Shown here piece after piece: positions 1-7,518 of a DNA stretch of 12,505 nt. The DNA comes from Spongospora subterranea (lineage: Eukaryota > Endomyxa > Phytomyxea > Plasmodiophorida > Plasmodiophoridae): the NCBI GenBank assembly GCA_900404475.1, contig OUQQ01000595.1, forward strand, positions 1 to 12,505, in the 5' to 3' direction. The position numbers were made by a program, and so were the translations under genes. Numbering within the stretch: position 1 is the first letter of the stretch; every line of letters starts with the position of its first letter. The notes under the pieces are model-generated. The model was not told where the DNA came from and did not search any database. It saw only the letters and a list, made by a program, of their open reading frames with translations.

Positions 1-95
1 AACGCACTTCTCCCACGCTACTTTTTCAACCTCGGGCCACGCTAGAAACATGTTTAGCGATTTTAGAGTTTAGCGCGACGGGTGGGGATGCTCTA

Positions 96-146
96 ACACA
101 CTAATTGCGAATACACACTAATTGCCCATACACACACTAATTACGA
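96..146. repeat. 17-bp tandem repeat, three copies
   Basis: Three consecutive units of the form ACACACTAATTGCnnAT begin at 96, 113 and 130. The last is slightly expanded and diverged (ACACACACTAATTACG). This is a simple minisatellite in non-coding sequence. The preceding bases 1-95 show nothing recognisable. Confidence 0.75.
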
Positions 147-258
147 TGAAGGGTGTATATTTGACATTTGGAAATTGGTTTCTTAACCACAAACCTACGG
201 CACTTGTGTTTCGACTGGTAACGAGTGTGTGGCCAGTGACCACGGATGCCGCCACGCA

Positions 259-744
259 ATGCTGGTGTTCATTCTGGTCGTCGTCGCGTTGACCAACGGA
301 ACCATCATTGGCGTTTGGTGTCCTCCTCGACACAACCTGAGCAAACAGGAGTGGCGTCCCCAACAAGGCCATGAAATAATCTGGCTGGAGTGGTCCAGAC
401 ACTCAGCGTTGGACAGCGTAGTTTTCGGGGCATTGGATTTAATCACCGATACATTCCTGCGCAATTGTGTCGTCAGTGGTGGATGGATTGTTCAGGCTAA
501 AAGAACCGTCGAACGATGCTTTTCCTGGCATTGTACGTGTGACTCTTCGGACGCTGAGCATGCAGGTTTCGAGAGCGCTCTCCGAAAGCATGTAACCCCC
601 CTGAGCAAGACATTGAATTGGAGATCTACCCAGTGTTGCTGGGTACATTTCAAGAGAACTCTAACGCGAGTAAGACGGAATGGCCTTTTCGAGCAACCAC
701 GAGCGATGTGTCAGTGGAACCATATTTTCAGCCGATACAAGTGA
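259..744 (+). CDS. possible small secreted cysteine-containing protein (161 aa)
   Basis: An open frame starts at ATG 259 and stops at 744. The N-terminus, MLVFILVVVALTNGTIIG, is a short hydrophobic stretch typical of a cleavable signal peptide. The rest is polar with about nine cysteines, including RCFSWHCTC near the middle and QCC further on. I do not recognise a domain. The frame overlaps the start of the tandem duplication. The stretch 394-480 has a counterpart at about 2609-2695, where the matching frame stops soon after FGALD. The stretch about 481-730 is absent from copy 2. A GTG lies upstream in frame at 229, but the ATG is the natural eukaryotic start. It may be a chance ORF. If the organism is a plant-associated oomycete, a secreted protein of this kind would be an effector candidate, but nothing here proves that. 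Confidence 0.3.
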   Translation: MLVFILVVVALTNGTIIGVWCPPRHNLSKQEWRPQQGHEIIWLEWSRHSALDSVVFGALDLITDTFLRNCVVSGGWIVQAKRTVERCFSWHCTCDSSDAEHAGFESALRKHVTPLSKTLNWRSTQCCWVHFKRTLTRVRRNGLFEQPRAMCQWNHIFSRYK

Positions 745-1784
745 CTCGACGTAGAGTCTGAATTCGTCATGATCATCAATTGTAATAAGCGCTCGCGCAG
801 ATTTATTTGAGTTCAACGAGGGCATCGTTCTGTCTTCGTTGTAGAATGATTCATAAGATCACTATATAGATGTTCGATTCCGTGTTGGCTTGAGCCATTA
901 TATTGGCCATTACATGAGCGTGGCGTTCATATTTTCATATGTTTGTTATCATCACATTGCTGATGATCGTTATATCTTGTGCCAAAGTAACTCGGCGGGG
1001 CAACATTCGCATTGTTCATTGAATTATCACCGGTGTGATGTATGGATTTTACCAATCAAGTTTATATAATGGTTCGGGAAGATGTCTGCAGTGAATGTCC
1101 CCACCAGCAGATAGAATCGTTGCCTTCCGATAAATCACTATTGCTATGATGCTGCAGTGAACTGCTAGGGCATCTTGGCCAAGGGCTGCACTGTTTTGTT
1201 GATATAATCATCGTTTTGGCGAAGATCTGTCCGTTTTTGCCTTTTACAAATGTGGTATCACTCGATTTCGCACCGTCAATTTCTTGAGTTTGTGTATTAA
1301 TACCTGGGCGAGCATTGTGCCAAACCGGAACTGCCATTATCGATATCGCCGATTCCATTCGCAAGTTCGGGCTGCCGAAATGATCAAGTCGTGATAAGTC
1401 GGGTGATTCATATTCCATCAAAATGCTGTGTACCAAACACCACAACACAAAAAAACTTTTAGTAGTAATTTTTAAATTCTCCAAAGTCCAACATGGCTCG
1501 TTTTTTTCGCCATCAAGTCCACGATAGAACGAACCGAGACTAGACGACTTAGACCTCTGCAGTCCCTCGATAAACTGTTTGGGTTCGAAAGGACAATCGA
1601 TTGTTTTTTACTGATATTCAACCCTCAGCAGGATGGAATAATGTCAGAGACCGGAGTAGACACAAGTACATAAACACATAAATATGATGTCACTAAATAA
1701 GTTTATTCATTTTACAAAAAAGGAATCATCGAGGTTCATTTCTCGTTTTTTTTGTTTGAATGATCAATGTTTCGATAGCAGGTT

Positions 1785-1898
1785 ATGTTGGAGTCTGTCC
1801 TGACGCGAATCAAGACCATACCAACAAATAACAGCACCTGCATCTCGTGCTGGCTCAACTGTGGCCAACTCATTGCCGAAGAGAGCGGCTGCCGTTAA
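1785..1898 (+). CDS. very short ORF (37 aa), doubtful
   Basis: The frame starts with ATG at 1785 and reads to TAA at 1896-1898, with a cysteine cluster (TCISCWLNCGQL). In the duplicate copy the same ATG is present near 3810, but the frame is cut by TGA after seven codons. I cannot assign a function. It is listed only because it is among the few ATG-initiated frames in the segment and lies in a block that is well conserved between the copies. Confidence 0.12.
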   Translation: MLESVLTRIKTIPTNNSTCISCWLNCGQLIAEESGCR

Positions 1899-2030
1899 CC
1901 ATAGTCAGAAGATAAATAGTGAATAAACTACAGTGCCATTCGGAAGTCTGTTTACCTATTAACATCAGCGCGTTGGCCCTTTTGAGGCTGTTGCTGCTGT
2001 GGGTGTTGTACTAAAACAAGGTTAAAACAG

Positions 2031-2219
2031 ATGAACAATATTGAGCGACAACGGTACACTGTTGCAGCAGGCGATTCAGGATCAAATCGCGAGGACCAGG
2101 ATCCTGTAGTTGTGCCGCGAGTATAATCCTATGGAATGGGAAATCAAAACACCTTCCCCTAGGAAGATACCTATCCTAACATGTTCCTTTCGCGCAGATT
2201 CTATATAGATAATCAAAAA
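2031..2219 (+). pseudogene. broken copy of the 4050-4226 ORF
   Basis: The frame begins ATG AAC AAT ATT and gives MNNIERQRYTVAAGDSG, clearly related to the copy 2 frame at 4050 (shared YTVAAGD, then SYGMGNQNTFP and EDTYPN). Here it is interrupted by an in-frame TAA before SYGMGNQ and an in-frame TAG after NTFP, with no length change relative to copy 2. If the plus-strand ORF is a real gene, copy 1 is its pseudogene. If it is not, the similarity merely reflects the DNA duplication. Confidence 0.35.
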
Positions 2220-2486
2220 CTTTGAAAGGGGAATGAATAAGATGGTTAACAACCGGTCGGCTATGGCATTGGCTCTGCGATCAATCATAATGGCTCGCTC
2301 TTCGGCTATGCCCTCAACCAGGTCGGCTTCGGCTCTGCGCTGATCGCTGTCGCTTTCGCAATTCCAGAAGACCAAAAGACTAACGAAAGCGACTGCAGAA
2401 ATACCGATCACCAGCGATGTGATGATAACAAACATAATGAAACAATGAAGGTCACGCACCTGCAATGGCCGATATAATGGATTCAT
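2082..2486 (-). CDS. possible single-pass membrane protein, copy 1 (134 aa)
   Basis: A frame on the minus strand begins with ATG at 2486 (MNPLYRPLQVRDLHCF). It continues with a strongly hydrophobic segment at about residues 15-42 (IMFVIITSLVIGISAVAFVS), a charged helix-like stretch rich in Arg, Glu and Ala, and a second hydrophobic stretch near residues 78-92. Copy 2 has a homologous frame (4190-4528) with the same membrane segment. The two diverge by a frameshift just after the charged stretch, so their C-termini are unrelated. No family is recognised. The opposite strand is also partly open here, so strand assignment is uncertain. Confidence 0.3.
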   Translation of the reverse strand: MNPLYRPLQVRDLHCFIMFVIITSLVIGISAVAFVSLLVFWNCESDSDQRRAEADLVEGIAEERAIMIDRRANAIADRLLTILFIPLSKFLIIYIESARKEHVRIGIFLGEGVLISHSIGLYSRHNYRILVLAI

Positions 2487-2927
2487 CTATCTATTTAGTG
2501 AACTTATAAATAATTCTGAAAATAATCAACAACAACAAAACTAACAATATATCCACTCGGTATTCAAATGAATTAAGAAGCGGTGATATGTCAGAAGGTG
2601 TTCCCATTAAGTGCAGACACTCATCAATGGACCACGTTGCTTTCGGAGCACTCGATTGAAAGTCGCCACAATTACATTTCTGCGTCTTCGTGTCGTCACT
2701 AATGAGATACAGTACAAGAGACCCGACGCAGAGTCTGAATTCGTCGGGATCATTGATTGTAAGAAGCGCTCGCACAGATTTATTCGAGTTCGACGAGGGC
2801 GTCGTTCTGTCTTCGTTGTAGAACGATTCATAAGTTCACTATACAGATGTTCGATTCCGTGTTGGCTTCAGCCATGATATTGGCCATTACATGAGCGTGG
2901 CGTTCATATTTTCATATATTCGTTATC

Positions 2928-3009
2928 ATCATATTGCTGATGATCGTTATATCTTGTGCCAAAGAAACATCACATTGCTGATGATCGTTATATCTTGTGG
3001 CAAAAAAAT
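2928..3009. repeat. 41-bp direct tandem duplication
   Basis: The sequence ATTGCTGATGATCGTTATAT is followed by CTTGTGCCAAA and is repeated 41 bases further on (units at 2928 and 2969) with a few substitutions. Copy 1 has it only once (near 953), so the repeat arose in copy 2 after the segmental duplication. Confidence 0.8.
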
Positions 3010-3421
3010 TTGGCGGAGCAACATTCGCATTGTATATCGAATTATGACCGATGTGATGTATGGACTCTACCAATCAAGTTTATATAATGGTTTGGGAAGA
3101 TGTCTGCAGTGAATGTCCCCACCAGCAGATAGAGTCGTTGCCTTCCGATCAATCACTTTTGCTATGGTTCTGCAGTGAACTGCTAGGGCGTCATGGCCAA
3201 GGGCTGCACTGTTTTGTTGTCGTTTTCGCCAGTTAAAAACGTGATATTTCTCGAGTTCGCACCGTCAATTTTTTGAGTTTGTGTATTAATACCTGGGCGA
3301 GCACGATCGGACTGCCGAACTGACCACGTCGGGATAAGTCGGGTGATTCATACGCCAGCACAATACTGTGTACAAAGCACCACAACACAAACAAACGACC
3401 ATTTTTCTCTTTTCAAATTCT

Positions 3422-3476
3422 CCAAAGTCCAACATGGCTCGTGTTTTTCGCAAAATTTAAGAGTGTTGGACTTTGG
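3422..3476. repeat. 13-bp perfect inverted repeat
   Basis: CCAAAGTCCAACA at 3422-3434 is matched by its reverse complement TGTTGGACTTTGG at 3464-3476, with a 29-base spacer. Copy 1 has only the left arm (near 1481-1493), so the right arm was gained in copy 2. Confidence 0.8.
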
Positions 3477-4049
3477 AAATGAAGGCCACGATAGAACAAA
3501 CCGAGACTAGACGACTTAGAACTCAGCAGTCCTTCAATAAACTGTTTGAGTTTGAGAGGACAATCCGGTGTTTTTGCTGATATTCAATCCTAAGCAGGAT
3601 GGAATGATGTCAGAGACCGGTGTAGACACAAGTACATAAACACATAAATACGATGTCAAATAAGTTTATTCATTTTGCAAAAAAGGAATCAACGGTAATC
3701 GACGTGCATTTCTCGTTTATTTTTGTTTAAATGATCAATTCGTGCTGAAAGTGGTTGAAAGATACCCGTCGTCATCAGTGCGAGTCAATTAAGCTCGTTC
3801 CGATAGCAGTATGTTGGAGTCTGTCCTGACGTGAATCAAGACCAAACCAATAATAACAACACCGGCACCTCGTGTTGGCTCAACTGTGGCCAACTCATTG
3901 CCGAAGAGAGCGGCTGCCACTAACCATTGTCAGAAGATAAATAGTGAATAAACTACATTGCCATTCGGAAGTCTGTTTACCTATCAGTGATTTGGCCATC
4001 TTGAGGCTGTTGCTGCTGTGGGTGTTGTACTAAAACACAGATAAAACAG

Positions 4050-4226
4050 ATGAACAATAATATACAACAACCGTACACTGTGGCAGCTGGCGATTTGGGT
4101 GTGAATCGCGATGACCAGGATGAAGAATTCCTACCAAGAGACGAATCCTATGGAATGGGCAATCAGAATACCTTCCCCTATGAAGATACCTATCCTAACT
4201 GGTTCCTTTCGCGAAGCTCTCTGTGA
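4050..4226 (+). CDS. possible short ORF, 58 aa, acidic and polar
   Basis: ATG at 4050 opens a frame of 58 codons ending in TGA at 4224. The product is rich in Asn, Asp, Gln and Tyr, starting MNNNIQQPYTVAAGD, and has no membrane segment. The copy 1 version keeps register over its whole length but has two stop codons. Upstream of the ATG both copies conserve a hydrophobic reading (LRLLLLWVLY then TAA, near 3996-4032) without its own ATG, which could be part of an upstream exon. Function is unknown. A larger spliced gene running into the 4253-4570 frame is possible, but I found no convincing splice pair. Confidence 0.25.
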   Translation: MNNNIQQPYTVAAGDLGVNRDDQDEEFLPRDESYGMGNQNTFPYEDTYPNWFLSRSSL

Positions 4227-4528
4227 AGATAATCAAAAAATTTGAAAGAGGAATGAATAAGATAGTTAAACAACCGTTCGGCTTGGGCTTGGGCTCTGCG
4301 CTCAATCAGGACGGCTTGGGCTTTGGTTCTGCGCTCATCCAGGACGGCTTGGGCTTTGGTTCTGCGCTCATCCAGGACGGCTTGGGCTTTGGTTCTGCGC
4401 TCATCCAGGACGGCTTGGGCATCGACTCTGCGCTGACGGCGGTCCCTGACGCAAACCCAGCAGACGCAAAGGCCGACGGAAACGACTGCAGAAAAAACGA
4501 ACACCAACGATGTGATGATAACAAACAT
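4190..4528 (-). CDS. possible membrane protein with coiled-coil repeats, copy 2 (112 aa)
   Basis: The minus-strand frame starts at ATG 4528 (MFVIITSLVFVFSAVVSVGL), a hydrophobic segment of about 25 residues. It is followed by a basic stretch (RDRRQRR) and then several 11-residue repeats of the type AQAVLDERRTK, which would form an amphipathic helix. It ends ELRERNQLG before TAG at 4190. The frame is open further upstream to 4579, but the copy 1 start codon (CAT on the plus strand) has become CAG here, so the longer start is lost. Predicted layout is a single membrane anchor plus a coiled coil. The 33-bp array is open in several frames on both strands, so openness alone is weak evidence. The helical repeat and membrane anchor make this strand slightly more protein-like than the plus strand. 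Confidence 0.3.
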   Translation of the reverse strand: MFVIITSLVFVFSAVVSVGLCVCWVCVRDRRQRRVDAQAVLDERRTKAQAVLDERRTKAQAVLDERRTKAQAVLIERRAQAQAERLFNYLIHSSFKFFDYLHRELRERNQLG

Positions 4529-4570
4529 AATGAAACAATGAACGTCGCGCACCTGCAATGGCCGATATAA
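4253..4570 (+). CDS. alternative plus-strand ORF across the 33-bp array (105 aa)
   Basis: ATG at 4253 opens a frame containing repeats of GLGFGSALIQD, then a polar C-terminus (NDCRKNEHQRCDDNKHNET) ending HLQWPI. The last 45 codons align without gaps to the same frame in copy 1 (about 2349-2477) and share the same stop. The differences are spread about evenly over the three codon positions, so there is no sign of purifying selection on this frame. Copy 1 is frameshifted near its start. It overlaps the minus-strand membrane-protein ORF, and at most one of the two is likely to be real. Confidence 0.2.
   Translation: MNKIVKQPFGLGLGSALNQDGLGFGSALIQDGLGFGSALIQDGLGFGSALIQDGLGIDSALTAVPDANPADAKADGNDCRKNEHQRCDDNKHNETMNVAHLQWPI
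4279..4440. repeat. 33-bp tandem repeat array, about five units
   Basis: Units of 33 bp start at 4279, 4312, 4345, 4378 and 4411. Each begins CGGCTTGGGC and contains TCTGCGCTC. Units 2-4 are identical, unit 1 differs by a few bases, and unit 5 is partial and diverged. Because 33 is a multiple of 3, the array keeps every reading frame. Copy 1 (about 2262-2340) lacks the array, so it expanded after the duplication. Confidence 0.9.
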
Positions 4571-4627
4571 TGGATCCAGTCAACACGGATTTATTTATAT
4601 GAATAATTCCATGATGTGGATCGCTGT

Positions 4628-5600
4628 TTAAGAGTGCCTGTGAAGCCCAGACACTATCTCCCCTTTTTTAACCCCGTCGGGATATCGGCGATGGAATTGA
4701 CTGATTGCTTGTCGAAGAGTGGGAGAGTTATCGGCGAGACCTCGCGCTGGTTCCCATGACCTCTCTGATGGTGGGTAGTCTTTCCAGTCGATCAAATACT
4801 GAAGTTGATTCCTATAAATTCTCGAATCCAGTACGTCCCGGACGATAAACAATGGCTGCCAGGAATCTTCTGGGATGAATATAGGTTCTGGTGGACAGAC
4901 CTGTTCTCGTGATTTGCGTGGTATGGTTCGAGCTTGGACACATGAAAAGTGTTATGAACCCGCCAGGTTTTTGGTAGCTTCACCGAATAGGTCACTCCGT
5001 TGATGATTGCTATGATTGAAAAAGTCCCTGCGAATCGATCTTCGAGTTTTGGGCATGTTCGTGTTATATTCCAATCAGTACGTTTTACCATAACCAAATT
5101 CCCCAACGCGTAAACGGGGGCCTCGGAACGATGGTTATCCGCATGTTTCTTCGTCGAGTCTACGGCTGTAGTCGAAGTTGTGATTTAAAAAAATAACGGA
5201 TACCTCTGAGTTAATTCGCTCGGTCATTAGCAGACGGGTTAGCTTGAGAGTGGGAAAAAGATGGTACGTCAATGGCGCGGGGATGGAAACCGTTCGCAAA
5301 GAACCGGGAGAGTTGAGTAAGAGGCATGTTCAGTGTTGTTATACTAGAATTCAGCCACCGCCAACCAATCTCCCCAGTCGTCCTGTTGATACGACGTGAA
5401 AGTTCGGAGATACTGCTCCAGAATCTGATTAACACGTTCTGTCTGGCCATGAATTTGTGGATGTCTGGCGCTGGACAATTTCCGTTGAATCTGTAACCGT
5501 TTGAGCAAACATCTTCAGAACCCGGCGATCATCTGGGGACCACGATCTGATACAATATCATCTGGGAGGCCGTGTAAACGAAACACTTGAAGAAGAATTA
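4628..5600 (-). pseudogene. Ty3/gypsy chromovirus pol remnant: integrase end and chromodomain
   Basis: Read on the minus strand, this begins in the integrase catalytic core (FRLHGLPDDIVSDRGPQ at about 5585-5530, then [19 protein letters not shown] at about 5463-5405, then [12 protein letters not shown]). The integrase C-terminal domain follows at about 5127-4915 (YALGNLVMVKRTDW, then FHVSKLEPYHA), and then a chromodomain (FIVRDVLDSR, YLIDWKDYPPSERSWEPA) at about 4850-4740. These are the hallmarks of chromoviruses, whose chromodomain targets integration to chromatin. The copy is dead: there is a TGA in the core near 5516, a TAG after VAEF near 5345, and frameshifts near 5320, near 5190 and near 4915 just before the chromodomain. 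The N-terminal half of integrase and everything upstream is missing beyond about 5600. No complete LTR fits in the roughly 50 bp between the chromodomain end and the segmental duplication. Confidence 0.9.
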
Positions 5601-5888
5601 TCGGCGAGTTTTATACTGGTGCAAGGGCTCCTTATTAGAAACGAATAGAAAACTCTCAAATAAGAAGTGGTTTATTAGTGTAATTTTCTCCGGGGTGGTG
5701 CGAAAAAAATGCGTTATTGAGACCTATATATGGTCGGCAAGGATTTTGGCAAATTTATTCACAAAATATAAAAAAAATACTTCACTTTTCGGAGGCCAAT
5801 TTTTGTTTTCGAAATAAAAGGCCGCGTCGCCCCTATCAAAGCCCATTGTGGCACGCATTTGTTTTGACGCTGTTTTCTACTCCCTCTG
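5601..5888. other. AT-rich unassigned segment between chromovirus remnant and transposon
   Basis: About 290 bases lie between the last recognisable integrase codons and the left inverted repeat of the DNA transposon. It contains A/T runs and short open frames on both strands, none with recognisable motifs. It does not continue the integrase, nor the reverse transcriptase found on the other side of the transposon. It may be a fragment of a third element. Confidence 0.5.
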
Positions 5889-5909
5889 GAGGCTGCGGTA
5901 AACGGTCAT
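5889..5909 (+). repeat. left terminal inverted repeat of the transposon
   Basis: GAGGCTGCGGTAAA followed by two variable bases and GTCAT. It pairs with 8498-8518 with two mismatches. The flanking CTG at 5886-5888 is the left target-site duplication candidate. One further G pairs outward, so the exact end is uncertain by a base. Confidence 0.8.
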
Positions 5910-5958
5910 TGCGCTTGCCGGAAATGCTAAAGGAAGGGGAATAATTCGACTCTGTTTT

Positions 5959-6917
5959 TTAAATACAGTTATTGAATAACATTTGACGGACATCAGGTAG
6001 GGGATCTTCCGCCAGCTTGCATTGAGTCAAAATAGCGCAGGCAAAAAACACCTCAGCATGTTGCGTTCGAGAATGGCGGAAGCGTCCGTTCAGTATCAAG
6101 AAATCCTTCAATCTCTTGTTTACAGTCTCATGCCTTGCTTGAATCAGCTTCATACACCGGTTAACCCTACGATCAAATGCGTTGCTAGGATTATCGATGG
6201 GAGTGAAAAAATGTTGGCGTCCATCACGGTAGCCTTTGTCAGCTGATGGTTTCTCCCCAGGCAATAGCTTGGGGACTAAACATTGTCTGGCGAGACGAAT
6301 GTCGGGCCATGTACCACAAGGTACTCCGCCTGCCACGTGGATAATCTTTGATGATCCGAGTGCGACACCAACTTCGTATCGTAACCCCGCATGCTTGAAC
6401 TTGTGGGACATATCTTTTTTATCAAATGTACCTTGTTCTTGAATCCATAGGTCAGTGCCGTCCAAGGAAAATGACGGGCATAGACGGTTCCAATTCTCAA
6501 ATCTATCTTCAAATTTAATCTAACATATTATTAGACATGCTATTAATTCTTCGTTTGATACGATCTTACATAATTCAATTTCCCTATTAGTCTGATTCCC
6601 TTCCAAACCCATAACCTGTACGTCTTTTCAGTTATTCCAAATCGTACACATCCGACACTTTCCACTGGATAGGTTTGCAAAAAGTTGAGCGTCCACAGAA
6701 GTTGTTTGCGACTAATTTCGCCTGTATGTTCCAGGTCCAACCATATTCGCAGGGTAGCTGGAAGGCTTATACCGAAATTAGAACGGTATTTCCGAGCCCA
6801 ATGCTGGGTTTTATAAGACGCTGGGTTGACACCAATTATTACTGAACAAGCATTTAGGAACCAGGAGCTGCTGTCGTCGCGCGACATTTTCAAAGATGCC
6901 GTAAGATCGACCCCCAT
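5959..6917 (-). CDS. DDE transposase, PIF/Harbinger-like (DDE_Tnp_4 type), two exons
   Basis: Exon 1 is 6917-6570 (116 codons), the intron is 6569-6520, and exon 2 is 6519-5959 (186 codons plus stop), giving a 302-aa protein of usual size for the family. The N-terminal part contains a helix-turn-helix-like stretch (LLWTLNFLQTYPVESVG, ITEKTYRLWVW). Splicing creates LNYIKFEDRFENWNRLCPSF directly before the first catalytic motif. The DDE triad is complete: DGTD (D136, with D139), ADKGY (D210) and ARHETVN (E247). HKFKHAGLRYEV is also typical. It would cut and rejoin DNA at the element's ends in the nucleus. The start is the first in-frame ATG. The frame is open upstream past 6998 without an ATG. 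No stops or frameshifts break it, so it may be functional. It diverges from the accessory gene at 7519. Confidence 0.85.
6520..6569 (-). other. 50-nt spliceosomal intron in the transposase
   Basis: On the minus strand the intron begins GTAAGATCGT and ends AATATGTTAG, with CTAAT about 14 nt before the 3' end as a possible branch site. Without splicing, both readings hit stops (TAA at about 6545 and TAG at 6522-6520). Removing exactly 50 nt joins exon 1 (KLNY) in phase 0 to IKFEDRFENW, restoring the order expected for this transposase family. Confidence 0.85.
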
Positions 6918-7054
6918 GGTTGCACCATGGTACCGGTAGTCACAGGGCTCTCGCTGATTACTGAGGTCCCGGAAAGTTTTGCGTGACGCTCCCACCACTT
7001 GCTGAAAACCTTTTGCGCGTACATGTAAACAACTGCGTGACTGGGTACGGTTAA

Positions 7055-7081
7055 AACGTTTTAAACGTTTTAACCGTTTTC
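7055..7081. promoter_or_regulatory. cluster 1 of 9-bp repeats upstream of the transposase
   Basis: Two perfect copies of AACGTTTTA (7055 and 7064) are followed by a degenerate third (ACCGTTTTC). The core AAACGTTT is palindromic. It lies about 138 bp upstream of the transposase ATG. An equivalent cluster sits upstream of the divergent gene, suggesting a shared regulatory or protein-binding site. The function is inferred. Confidence 0.5.
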
Positions 7082-7269
7082 GTTTTTTTTTTACTTAGGA
7101 AACGGTATTTTGTGGAAAATGGACAGAGACGACTGATGTGGCTCTTACGAGTGACCCCTAGATGGGCACTAAATGAAGTGAATGGGTGAAAAATATCTAG
7201 CATTTGATGGAAATTGGCCTAGAAAAATTTCAGAAACTGCGTTACTGTACCCCCATGACTAGCGAGTTT

Positions 7270-7283
7270 TTTGCGTACGCAAA
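7270..7283. promoter_or_regulatory. 14-bp perfect palindrome in the divergent intergenic region
   Basis: TTTGCGTACGCAAA is self-complementary and lies between the two AACGTTTTA clusters. TGTACGC-type words also occur near 7017-7024 (minus sense) and 7399-7405 (plus sense), on the gene-proximal side of each cluster. This could be a dimer-binding site, but no function is shown. Confidence 0.35.
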
Positions 7284-7336
7284 CAAATTTTATTGACGGA
7301 GTAAATGCGATTTGAATTTTGGTCAAAATATTTCAA

Positions 7337-7363
7337 AACGTTTTAAACGTTTTAAACGTTTTT
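7337..7363. promoter_or_regulatory. cluster 2 of 9-bp repeats upstream of the accessory gene
   Basis: Three head-to-tail copies of AACGTTTTA (7337, 7346, 7355; the last ends in T) end about 155 bp before the ATG at 7519. Repeat unit, copy number and distance closely match the cluster upstream of the transposase on the other side. Confidence 0.5.
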
Positions 7364-7518
7364 GATGACAAAAATGCGCATGTCAATTCATACTGTATGT
7401 ACGCAGTTTTCACAGACGAGCGTCGCGCACCGTCTGACACTTTTATATTATCGACGCGCTAGCCCGCCAAATACATTGCCGAAATAGCGTTGTGGGCGTT
7501 CTCCGCACGAGGGATGAT

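Larger units (their letters stand above)
394..2520. repeat. tandem segmental duplication, copy 1
   Basis: Most of this segment aligns with about 2609-4613 in the same orientation. Landmark blocks include GAGTCTGAATTCGTC near 757 and 2735, TCTGTCTTCGTTGTAGAA near 829 and 2805, GATGTCTGCAGTGAATGTCC near 1080 and 3099, and GAAGTCTGTTTACCTAT near 1942 and 3969. By eye the copies are roughly 80-90% identical with many indels. Copy 1 has about 250 bp (about 481-730) that copy 2 lacks, and a 49-bp block near 1314-1370 deleted from copy 2. Apart from the end locus (2031-2486) and the ORF at 259-744, I see no convincing gene in this stretch. Confidence 0.85.
2609..4613. repeat. tandem segmental duplication, copy 2
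   Basis: This is the second copy of the segment at 394-2520, in direct orientation. Differences specific to this copy include a 41-bp tandem duplication at 2928-3009, a 13-bp-arm inverted repeat at 3422-3476, and a 33-bp repeat array at 4279-4440. Similarity fades just after 4613 (matching GAATAATTC with AAATAATTC near 2513), where the chromovirus remnant begins. Between 2609 and 4050 I find no convincing gene. Frames on both strands are short, lack ATG starts, or are interrupted relative to copy 1. Confidence 0.85.

Noticed and set aside
1062..1484. 140-codon minus-strand open frame in copy 1
   Set aside because: It has no ATG at its start (first ATG at 1418). The copy 2 equivalent has a 49-bp deletion that shifts frame, plus a stop, and no recognisable motif is present.
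2491..2831. Minus-strand frames with a hydrophobic C-terminus just upstream of the 2082-2486 ORF
   Set aside because: They start with non-ATG codons. The copy 1 counterpart is frameshifted and has stops, and no splice pair joins them to the downstream ORF.
2891..3112. 73-codon plus-strand ORF with ATG
   Set aside because: Its length comes partly from the 41-bp microduplication. The copy 1 sequence does not keep the frame, and the composition looks like AT-rich non-coding DNA.
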